Origin: Saccoglossus kowalevskii
Lineage: Eukaryota > Hemichordata > Enteropneusta > Harrimaniidae
Reading direction: 5' to 3'
Assembly (NCBI RefSeq): GCF_000003605.2
Contig: NW_003158733.1
Span: 17,233 to 41,016, forward strand
DNA: 23,784 nucleotides
The notes beneath the pieces were generated by a model that saw nothing but the letters and a program-made list of their open reading frames with translations, was not told the DNA's origin and ran no database searches. Made by a program: the position numbers and the translations under genes. Each line of letters starts with the position of its first letter. Positions within the stretch are counted from its first letter, which is position 1. Shown here piece after piece: positions 10,397 to 21,700 of the stretch.

Positions 10397-12209
10397 CATT
10401 GACAGTTATACTACGGAGTCTGAATTCTGCACTGAGCTTGTTCTATCTAGAGGTTCATATGAGTAACCCGTATCCCACACTGCAAAAACAATATACATGT
10501 CATACAGTACACTTCGGTATTGAAACATGCGTGTAATATTATATAAATGATAACCCCAACAGATGTGGACATATCAGTATTCGCAAAGTTGTTTAAGCCC
10601 TGTTTTGGTGGCATGCTTAGTGTTCTTAGAGTATATTCCATCAAGTAGCATAGTTAAGTCGTCATTACTTGTCTAAGCGAACAGTGGAGCATCTGTACTG
10701 GGTACAGTAGCCGCTAAATGCGTAAATAGATATTTACGACACAAAAGAGACAAAACAGAGAGAAAAAATAATTTTGTTGAAAATATTATTACGAAGAACA
10801 TTCTCCGTCAAATTCAGTATGCCGACGACTGATAACTCATGGGCGAAACTGTCAACCGTACACTGCCAACGTTTAATTTTGAACCATTTCACAATACGGC
10901 AAAATCAAGACAATAATCATCTAAATGTAATTGCACCGGAAGATAACGAATTTGTGAAAATAGGTCATAACCATCATAAAAGTGTAGGAAATTAGATGAG
11001 CACAGTGAATCCATTTTTCCCAGTTCCCTGCCAGTGCGTATAACGCTTTCAAACACTGACGTATGCGCAAATTGACTACATGGGGTAAATTCCCGGATGA
11101 ATACATACGAATATGTCAGGAAGTACTAGTTGGCATACGAAAAATTTCTGATGTCTGTCTCAAGTAAACCTTCCGGAAAAGACTAATACACACATATTCA
11201 CGCCGGTCTTTCGCACCATCTCAAATATACCAACCTTATTCTAGAGAAATTTTGGTCTGAAAATAGGACGACAAAACTGTCTATTATGTAGAAAAGGGCA
11301 CGTTTTGTTAAAAATTACGTCATTTCGGGAACGAAAACGGCATTTTGCAAATAACTGTGCAAATTCCGAAAATTGGTGACCAAATATTCGCTAAATAATC
11401 ATTTGGATTTTCGAAATCTGACCCATATTTAATAATTTCCCCCTGAAAAAGTTTACCTTTATCTAGCAAATTGTCGTGAAAATGTAACTAATTTGGAAGC
11501 ACATCATGGATGCCATCTCCTTGTGTGTACCATCCCGCGAGTAGTTTTGACCTTGAGCAACCAAGGAAGGTCAGACCTATTAATCTAGTTTGATTATGAT
11601 TTAAATTAAATATATTTAATCATTTTACTCAATATATTATCTTGGTAATAAATAAATCGGAAAAAAAAGTTGTTTTTACAGTAAACTTATCGCCATTCGT
11701 TTGATGGCATAAAATTACAGTGCACGTACGCCGAGATTTCCCAATACGTGCATGGAATTATATGTTAGATGTTCATATCATCGAATACTGCTACATGTGT
11801 TGTTCGGGTAAACTATATTACGCCAATCACAATACAAAGTCACAGTTATTTGTTTCGCAGCTAATATAGAAATATTGTATTGCGTGAAGCAGTATTTATA
11901 TTTTAATGAATCAATATTGAAACGATGAATGTTACACGTTATCACCGGTATAAGTCGCGTAGTCATTATTTTAGTGTAATGGATGGATTATACAGATATT
12001 CAAATGATTTGCTTTCTCGAATTACTGACTCAAAATTGACAATAATACCTGCAGCTTGCGAGTGTTAAATATTTTATAATTTCTTGCAAAATATTGTATA
12101 AATTTGAATTTACAATTTCGAATGTGAGCGTAACTAGAAAAAAGAACACATTTGGAAATGAAATTGACATAGACGGCGTTGATGTAAACAAGATGTCAGC
12201 CTTAGTTCT

Positions 12210-12302
12210 TTGCCGAAAATGAGTTAGTCGGTTGCCAGAAATGAGTAAGCCAGTTGCCGAAAAAAAAAACGAGTTGGTTGCCAAAAACTAGTGAGTTGGT
12301 TG
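12210..12302. repeat. Short tandem repeat, 22-24 bp unit, about four copies
   Basis: Four consecutive units begin GTTGCC or TTGCC (12210, 12231, 12253, 12277) and run through an A-rich middle into GAGT and an ending GTTG or similar. The third unit is lengthened by an A10 run. Lengths are 21, 22, 24 and 22 bp. An open frame on the minus strand crosses it, but it has no protein-like character. Confidence 0.7.
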
Positions 12303-12616
12303 AAGAACAATTTGCATTGTGTAAATCGACAGCAAATATATGACAGATGCGCTTAATTAATGAATTTCAAACTGAACAAAAGTAGTACAAAACACATGTA
12401 TTTGTTGTCAGGATATATTGTAACAAAGATTATATCATCAAACCACAGCTTCTGGTTGCCACGCCAACAAAATAAGAGTAAATTCATATTTTAAAAAAAA
12501 TGACTATACAGTTCTATACACGTTTTACTCAAGTCGAAATGTTAACACAATCCTAAAGCAAGTTGAACTCTGGTATTGCAATCTTGTAAAACATCAGATG
12601 ATTCAATTCCGTCTTT

Positions 12617-12736
12617 TCATTGGTTCTTTGAGTGTCCAATTCTTAAGTATGTCCGACCAAGTAGAAATAAAAACGCTAAGATTCGAAAGACAATCGTGAC
12701 TACAAATAGCATTGCAATATTCCTTGGAAAGTTTTC
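12617..12736 (-). CDS. ABCG exon I (terminal): TM6 and C-terminus
   Basis: Acceptor TTTTCAG followed by ENFPRNIAML, then a hydrophobic helix with the conserved Arg (IVFRILAFLFLL), a short basic tail and TGA (12619-12617). The pattern N-F-P-x-N...F-R-x-L-A-F is typical of the last helix of White/ABCG proteins, and the protein normally ends soon afterwards, as here. Confidence 0.88.
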   Translation of the reverse strand, partial: ENFPRNIAMLFVVTIVFRILAFLFLLGRTYLRIGHSKNQ

Positions 12737-15700
12737 CTGAAAATAAAATGAGACATCCTCTCACTGTCATGTCACATGTTGAAAAAAATCAAATTAAATC
12801 GGTTTTAATTAATCTACTGGCCAGGCGTAACTCTGTCAACAGGCGAGCATAATGTCCACTATGCGTCAATGATATATTGGTTCCATAATATGTGGTTAAG
12901 CCTAAAGCCAGACCCGAAAGCGCCAGCTGCAGATAAATAATCTGTTTCTGTTAAATAAATGTATGAATGACAAATAACCTGTCCGATTCTTTAGAAAAGC
13001 ATATTGACGAATTGAGATTGAGACTGACCAATATAGATACACAAATAACGTGTCTAATCGTGCGAACAAAGGATAGTGATAGGTCTAAAGACGTGCGTTG
13101 CACCCGGTTTATAGAGTTAAACCAACAGGATTCTATGGCGGAGGGGGGTGTAAACACAAATAAAAGCGCATTATATATGTTGGTAAATGCATTGCATACA
13201 TTGAAAAGACGGGTATTTTTTTTTTAATGATACGAAAAATTCCAAATATCAGACAAATGGTAACACATGTGTCAACTTTATTACGTCACCAATCATTGTT
13301 AACTGGACCATGCCACGATATAATCTGTTTCGGCACCGGCCTCGCTTTCATTTGTTTTTGTAATGTAAATTTCCATGACTCAAAGTACTATCAGGGGGTA
13401 AATTCTCTCCACGGGGTCTCCACACTTGTCAGGGGGGAAACTCGTCTCGTCTCTATATCTCGTCCCCTTGAGGTGCGGGATCGAGAAAGTCACTTGAGCT
13501 TTACAGTCAAATAAGACACACACAGTGAAATACGTTTCAGCTCTCGTCTTAGTCGGTCAATCGAGCACTCTATAAGACACAGCGCCCTGGGGAAAAAATC
13601 CCCAAGACTCTCACAAGGCTGACCCAAGACTCTTTTAGACTGCGTCAACACTCGCTCCAAGGCTCTCCAGGACTCGACTCGACTCTCCAGGACTGCACTC
13701 TCTCTACTGCCTCTATCGTGCTGTGCTCCCCAAGACCAACTCAATCTCTCTTTATTAACTCTAACCAATTGCAATGCAGTAAAAAGACTCTAGAGCGTAA
13801 CCTTCAATCATAAAGCCAATCACACTAAGTACTGAATACGTCATATCTTTTGATTAATCGTTCACTACATTAATAACTATGGATACCAACTGTCAGAATC
13901 GCGACGGTTATCTGGTAATTAGTTCCAAATCACTGAGCCAAGTTCCGACCAAAACTTCAAATAGGCCTAAACGATGACAGACATAACACAGCAATTCGCT
14001 AATAATCAGCGTCGGTCAACAGATACGCAAAAACAAATTCATGACAGTACGGTAGCAGGAATGTAAACGGATGCATGTAACACGTGTGTATGTATAGCGT
14101 TGTTATTATCATAGAATAGGCTTATATTCTGAATGAATGTAATTTGCATAAATTCAATTAAGTTTAATGATTGCAACTCTAATTGGACAGTAAAAACAAA
14201 TTACAGTCACGCGAGACACATTCTCAAAACAAATAAATCACCGTTGGTTACAGCTTGTCGTTATTTTGACATTATACGTGGAATCCGCATCTTATCGTAT
14301 CGTGAAAACGATTGCTCGATATTTCCAAAATGGCGGGAATGTTATAAAATGAAGTTCATATCCAGAAAGTTCTGGTAATTTATACCACGCCGGTCTTCAC
14401 ACACAAATAGGTTGGATGGGGAATATGTGTAATTAGGGCATTACCAATATGAAATATTATTATTATTATTATTATTATTATTTTTATTACAGCGCACTAC
14501 GGTCTGAAATTCAGAACTGTTACATTTGTGTTAATTTAACAATAATCCCATCTTTGAAACCTTGGAATATTCCCAAGACAGTGCATTGTTCCCGCTTTAT
14601 TGGTTGAATTTCTATACGAATATGTTTCATCTTCATGACAACAGTATTACAAGAATATTTAATTTTGTATGACTTAAAGATATGACAATAATATTAAAGC
14701 TGCATTTAATCTCAATAAAAATAACAATTAAAATAACTACGTATACTCACCAAGTAAAAGTTATATTTATCAAGAATAATGGCACCACTGTGAAGGCACT
14801 TTGTTGAATTACGATTACATTCTAAGAAAAGAAGAACTTATTACCAGTATTTACCACAACAATAGATATGATCTCAGCCGAAAGTTACGGCATTCAACGA
14901 CAAATACATCAAAATCTATAAAACGTGCCATCGTTTATTATTCAATACATGTATATATCGCGGGAATTACGAATGTACATGTACACATGTCGTGCTCTGA
15001 TTCGCTTACGGGGGTTATCCCACTCTGGATTATGCGACTCAGAGTGTTCTGTTACGGCCGAAAACTCTCAGAAAACGGTACTTTGGGATGGTTGTTGAGA
15101 CTCCCCTGAACAGTGTAACAAGATTAACCATGCGTGTGTAACGCATATAAATTTGATTGTTCAAAGTTGAGTTCTTGTTGTTTTCTCGAATTTTCCCCGG
15201 CTCTTCGCTCGGCGTTCAGTCTGCGTTTCTCAGCAGCGCGCGCAAAGCCCGTAGAAATACGTGGTACAGTGGTGGGTGTCTTAGCAACGTGGAACGTCTG
15301 GTGACGTAGCTCCGCCCCCGATGATACTCAACGTCCATGCACCTAATGATCAGCTACATAAGCTGATGACAAGTATAGTAGACTGTTGAGTGTACATAAA
15401 CATGCTACTCGTGTTGAGAAATAAATGGCTGACTAGAGGCCATTTCCTTTCGATAGCGCTGTCGCTAGAATAAGACCTATATTTTTAGAACCGATATGAA
15501 AAGTGTATTTGCATTATATTATACAGTGAGCCATGTGTTGTTATCATATTTTACATGGAACCATATCCTGGACAGATAATCAAGCGAAAACGTGATTTGT
15601 AGTGAATTTTATCTCATCCCGCGACAGTCTATGAGCACGAATTAAATTGCGTACGTGCACTGCATACTAACCTGTGTTTTCATAACCATACCATTGCGTA

Positions 15701-18700
15701 ATTGAAAGACATTCATAACCATACCTGGTATAGGATAAGTATTCAAGCCATCGCAGATATACGGGAATCGACCTGTTATAAAATGTAAATTTTCTAATCA
15801 GTTACACTTCCAGACTGAGTTTTGCCGTAGCTTGTTTAAACTGTTCGTATATATGGCAATGGCAATGTGTTATAACTCGTGTAAGGTTGAAATGTGCTTA
15901 TCTATTTGTTTGGGTTATGCACGTTGATGTATTTGGGACATTAACCCAGGACACCGGGATTAATAGGCCAGAATCCGCCTGTCGAACGCAAGATTATTTT
16001 TAATAAATAGACAGATATTTTGCGTTTAGTAAATAATTGAGATCTAAAGTTTGTTTTTTCAACGCCATTTAATAAACTATAGGAAGTATAAGTGTTACCA
16101 TGGCAGTGGAAGCTAAATACTAACAGGCATTCCAGGCGTTGAATACAAGTGGGTTACCAACTGAACGATTCGGTTATATGAAACTGCAATATGAAACTAA
16201 TCCACAAACTCAAATGAATTGTCTATCCATACCCGGGTAGATATAATGTATATACAAGAGAACTGGTGATGGTTGTAGAACCATAACTGCCTCAGCTCAA
16301 AGATTGTTATGTAATACAAGGGAATGTAAAGGGAAATGTATTGTAATGTTACCTCTGTGTAATTTACAATATATCTGCATTAACCTTCACTGTGAAGGAC
16401 AATATGGGAGTTGACTAAATGACTGGTAGAAGCAATGCTGGTCAAATTTTGCGAAATAGTAGTTAGAATTTCCAGATACGCAATCGACACATTGTGGGAT
16501 ATCAAAATATGGATGATAAACAGCAAGTGATATTTCCAGAGATGTAGTTGGAATTGAAGCAAAGAAGTGGCCTATTAATCCATGAAACATACTCACACAT
16601 ATCCGTACACACATCCTGTCTTATTGTGTGTGGGCAAAGCTGTCATGCACACAATCGGAAAAATATGTTATTACTGTATTATTAATTATGAACAATAAAA
16701 ACTGAAATTTAGAAAAACTATGAAATACTAATAAGGAAAATATGTGATTTGCTGTACAGTTCCCAGAAAATTATTACAAGTCCCAGAAGTACATACGAAT
16801 CGTCAAAACGTACAGTTTGGTGACAGTTGGAAATGATACCAAGATTTAAAGCGCGGTGGTCGTCGCGCAGCGCGTGTTCGAATTTCATGTAAATAAACAA
16901 TGTATTTTACACGCGTTGTATATACGTCGCTATATGTCCCATATCGAACAGGACGCGGCACGACGACTGTCGCCATTTAACAATTCCATGAGAATGTCGC
17001 AACGTTCTTTTAACACATGAAACAGATGTGCATTGGTTGTATAAACCCGAATGAAAAGTCTGGAGTCACGGCGAATACTTCTAACGAGTCACCCCTCATT
17101 GATACCCTGGCGAAGCATGTCCATTGTTTCACATCGACTGTCCCAAGGGATTTTCGTCTTCTCAATTTATCAAGATAAACGTCCCAAGGTTGTTTTGTTT
17201 ACTAGAAGGACATGTCTTTTGGCAGAATTTCTTGTATTAATTTCCATTGCACAAACAAGTAGCAAATATTGTTACTGAAGCACAGAATTTGCATGATTTT
17301 TTCTCCCCGGCCATTCACACAAACTGCAAACGAAGTCTTTCACCTTTCCAGTTGTTAACACTTTGCAACCGCATTGATAGATGTATTTTGACCCCGGATT
17401 CTGACCTTACATTCCGGCTAAATTTACTGCCCTTTCATGCCAGTTCAATTTCCTTTAATTATTACATCCAAATTTCGTGATATTTAATATTTAAAACCAA
17501 CCTTTATTTCACAGTCACTTTAGTTTTCACTTTTCTAAAATTATTTTACAGATCCAAAGACTTTTCACTCCCATCATGCAATCTCCCATAGTACTTCCGC
17601 AGACACAGTGGTGATCGCCAACATATCTACAAATAACCTCGCTCTCAGGAGCTGAGGAATAAATAGCTCATAGTAATCACAATAGACTTACTCGACGTTG
17701 ATGTAAAACCCAGAAAATACTTCAATAGGCAGAATAATCATGGCTGCCACTGTCAACGCAACGCCGTCATTGGTACATGCAGCAGATACTGCTATTCCTA
17801 TAAAAAAGTACAATCACACATTATGTAGGTTATATTTGAGCTTGGCATACTCTGTGAATGTACACTGACTTTTAGACAATATTTACAGTATTTACAGCGG
17901 GAAAAAACGGATTGTGTTAGTTCTGGTCACCGAATGAAGACAATATGTCAATTTTATTATTTGGCATTGGGATACAGCAAATGAAAATACAGATAAATAT
18001 AGATACTGAAAAAACATGGGCTGAAAAAAAATATACATATTGTTATTTACGTTATATACGAGAATCATAATTGTTACAAATTTCCTAAAATTTGACAGTT
18101 AATTTAGTGTGATGACATCCAGTGAAAACTTTGAATTCCGTTTGAAATTCTTTAACGTGGTCAGCACAAATATAATTATTTATTTTATCTCGAAAACACT
18201 ATACAAATTATCATTATATTCATTGAAATCTAAAGCAACATTGTCACAGTTGCAAGACATTGCTGGTCTTGTTCGTCTTGGCGGCGGGAATCCAATTTAT
18301 TTAATGGTGCCCGTTTAGCGGTACGCAAGTCCTGAGCCGTCCGTTCTACGTCCATGTCGCACCGTGCGAATATTGCGTGCTAGACTGGTCCAGCTATGAC
18401 CATTTTATTTTTTATTTAATAAATCGTATAAAGAAATAAATCTTGTTTATGGGACTGGTTTATTCTGTGGCGCATTCATGATGTGTTGTGACGTTATAGA
18501 ACACTTCTAAAAAAAACTACGCGTACGTCATGGTTTTGTAAACAAATCCGGCGGCTTGCCACCCACGCTATCAACAATTATGTCGGCCTATCGCATGTGA
18601 GCCGTTTTCTATGGGCTGTAACAGACGCATCATACGTAACACAATAATCACGCACTGGTCGAAGATATTGAGTTTTGAATGTGTATGGTATGTACAGTTA

Positions 18701-21700
18701 TAAAATCACTACATACTGTACTTGTTGGTAACCAAAATCAATTAATGGATGTATTGCTTGAAAACTGTCTCTAGTGTTAATATTTTACGAGCAAATGTTG
18801 TACTTACTTATAACATGATCTCAGTAATTAAAAACAAATTGAGACATTACCGGCAGCGCACTGATACTGTGATTATAATAAACGATACGCAGTTGGAGGG
18901 CAAAATAATAAGCGCGTGAAAATATATTTAATTCTTAATCAGATGGTGTAAAAATGACGCGGTACTAGTAGGATTAAATCCATTTTTAATTAACATCGAC
19001 TTATGAGATAGCGGTCAGACAGTCCGGCTAATCAAGTAATACTTATACAAGCATGTATTCGGCAATATGCCACTTGTAGATTTCTGAGGTGCTTGTCTAT
19101 TCCCTTATCATATTATCGTTTAAATTTGGTTCGCGACACGAACACGCTTCACCAACATGTTCACGGTGTTCAAGTGATTAAAAATGTTTTCTGAACTTCA
19201 CAATAATTCAATTTACATGTAAAGTCCTATTGTTAGATATTTAGAGGTCTAGTTACGTGAGTATAACACGACTAACTACGAGTTTAACATAATTGGTGAC
19301 GTAATTAGACATCACACCCACGAAATTAAATTAAAATTAAAAATAATGTACAAACCTAGAGAGGCTGCGGCAATTCCTACCAGAAACAAAAGTAATATAT
19401 GTAAAAGATACCGTTCAATTGCAGGGTTCAATCCTGTAACAACGTGATAATAAAATGACATTAATTGAACGCTGATTATTAATCAAAAGTAAGTATACAG
19501 AAAGTACTGCTTTGTACGTGAAACAGAGATGGATATTGTCTTTTACAGTATGCCAATCAAGTGTGCGATACTATAAGGAAAGTATTTACATTTCGCACTG
19601 TATACGTTTATGGGGTTTAACTTTACGTTTACGGTGACACTGTAACCAAGAATGCTAGCAGTTGTGATGTACAGCGGTACATGGGCCATTGTCAAATACA
19701 AACATCCATTTTTTCGATGTTAAAGTTATATATTGCGGATTATCACAGATTAACTACATTGTAAGTATTGAAGACAATCTGCCCCCCCCCCCTCCCCCAG
19801 TATAGTTCATGACTCAGCTTCAACGCCGAGGGCGACTAACAGACGGAACATGAAATACTACCCATGCAATAAACACATGCAAATAGAGAAAGCAATGACG
19901 TCACAAACGCGGACGCCGAATATACAACATATATATGGTTTCACACTAGTGAATAAAAGTTTGTCTTTAAACGTTTAAAAAGCATTGACCAATGTAACAT
20001 CCTGTTTGTATGGTGCCTCAAAATATACAAAATATTGCATTTATGGAGATATATTAGGTTGAAATTTGAAGACAGGCTTGTTCGTCATTTTATTAATGCA
20101 GTAGGACATGCAGACTTTAATAAATGCGGTAATTTTCACATTTACTTTTTGCAATTTACATGTGTTTTCATGAAACGATTAAAATTGTGAAACTATGTCT
20201 ATTTAATACAATAATAGAGTGGGTATTTTACCTATCATCCAATAAGCTGCCGTCCCAGCAAGGAGAGCCACAAAAAAAGCAGTCGGGATCTGAAAATTAA
20301 TCGTAAGTTATCAAGCTCGGACTCGGTGAGTAGAATCTTGAGTCAAAAGCAATGTGCAGAATGATAGAACCGTATACAATTCTTATGGATTATTCAAGAG
20401 CCCCCTACTGTGACCATATTTAGACAAACATACATGCACTATCACGTTGATCTACAACACACCACTATATGTCGCATGAAAGTACGTAATTCAACTGATT
20501 TACACCACATTATTGACCTACCTCTGCTAGCGTTTTCGATATGTAATATGTATCTGTACGATACATTCCATTGAAATGCTCACGAAAAAACATTATAGAT
20601 TCAGGCTGTATAGTCTGTGGAAATAAGAATTATGACATCACCATACACAGAAATTACATTGTGATGACAGTATTATGGAGAATTACCGCCCATTTTGTTT
20701 TGTGAAAAAAGATACATGATTACTTCTATCATCGTGATCATTTATTCGAAGACTACATCATCAATTATTGGCCACATTTTTATCTTGCAGATATTCGCCA
20801 TAGTGTGTTCAATATCTCCAAACCTTCAGGTTCTTTGCAGTTATGTATAAGGTAACACCACGAGACGTGGTGTGGACGTAGTGTGGACGTGGTGAAGGCA
20901 TGGTGAGGTCGTAGGCGTAGTGTGGGCGTGGCGTGGGCGTAGTGTGGGCGTGGTGAAGGCATGGTGAGGTCGTAGGCGTAGTGTGGGCGTGGCGTGGGCG
21001 TAGTGTGGACGTAGTGGGGGCATAGTGTGGACGTGGTGTGGGCGTAGTATGAACGTGGTGTGGACGTGGCGTAGTGTGGGCGTAGTGAGGGCGTAGTGAG
21101 GGTGTAGTTTGGACGTAGTGTGGACGTAGTGTGGACGTGGTGTGGACGTGGTGTGGACGTAGTGTAGACTTGGTGTGGGCGTGGCATGGGCGTGGTGAAG
21201 GCGTAGGCGTAGTGAGGGCATAGTGTGGACGTGGCGTGGGCGTAGTGAGGACGTAGTGAGTGCTTAGTGTGGGCCGGGCATGGACGTAATGGGGACGTAA
21301 TGAGGACGTGGTGTGAACGTAGTGTGAGCGTGGTGAGGACGTGGCGTAGGCGTGGCGTAGGCGTAGAGTGGGCGTGGTGAGGGCGTGGCGTAGGCGTGGC
21401 CCGAGACAACTTCTAAAGTAGTAGGTATGTTCAACACAATTTCCGATAAACAATTCTCTGTTGCCACTGACTACTCAGCAGTCTCGTGCACACCTACTCG
21501 TGGTGTGACGCTATCGCTGATTGGCTATTCGCAATATGGTAAATCGCGATGTGCTGATTGGTTATTCGCGCTGACAATCACTTGGTCAGTGTATAAATCC
21601 TGAAAACAGTTGGTGTAAATTTAAGTCCCCATAAATCGTGTACAACCTACCCTAATTGTGAGATAGTAGGAATCCACGCCTATTAGATATAGCATGACAT

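Larger units (their letters stand above)
9508..12616. other. Intergenic region between convergent genes
   Basis: This holds the 3' ends of both genes and no recognisable exon. A candidate poly(A) signal for gene 1, AATAAA, occurs at 10391-10396, far from the stop; no nearer canonical one was seen. Other contents are AT-rich palindromic sequence near 9656-9705, an extended nuclear-receptor half-site (TGACCTTGA, 11548) and a 22-24 bp tandem repeat (12210-12302). Confidence 0.5.
12737..14750 (-). other. ABCG intron H-I (2.0 kb)
   Basis: Contains an 86-codon coding-like ORF on the opposite strand (12967-13227), a GACTC-rich LTR-like block (about 13390-13790) and an ATT microsatellite (about 14454-14482). 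No ABCG exon was found, and none is needed, since exons H and I join in phase 0. Confidence 0.6.
15773..17691 (-). other. ABCG intron F-G (1.9 kb), with a MITE
   Basis: Holds the TIR element at 16844-16982 and short coding-like frames at 17017-17178 and 17247-17480 (both plus strand). A minus-strand open frame at 16387-16614 is not required by the gene model. Confidence 0.55.
20615..21650 (-). other. ABCG intron B-C, with a minisatellite
   Basis: Donor GTAGGT, acceptor TTTCCACAG. Half of it is the 11-bp-unit minisatellite described separately. The remainder is unremarkable. Confidence 0.6.

Noticed and set aside
13227-13774. Two ORFs of 94-95 codons on opposite strands
   Set aside because: Both lie in the GACTC-rich repeat-like block, and their composition follows the repeat rather than a protein.
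14801-15109. 102-codon plus-strand ORF
   Set aside because: It overlaps ABCG exon H on the other strand and has no domain character, so it is judged a shadow plus chance opening.
16387-16614. Minus-strand frame reading GHFFASIPTTSLEISLAV, considered as a duplicated or alternative ABCG TM5 exon
   Set aside because: It lies between exons F and G, but the resemblance to TM5 is weak, the available splice sites do not give the right phases, and exons F and G join perfectly without it.
20780-21467. Four long overlapping minus-strand ORFs of 67-214 codons rich in His, Thr, Pro and Arg
   Set aside because: They translate the 11-bp minisatellite. All three frames give the same peptide repeat, which is an arithmetic result of unit length and lack of stops, not a gene.
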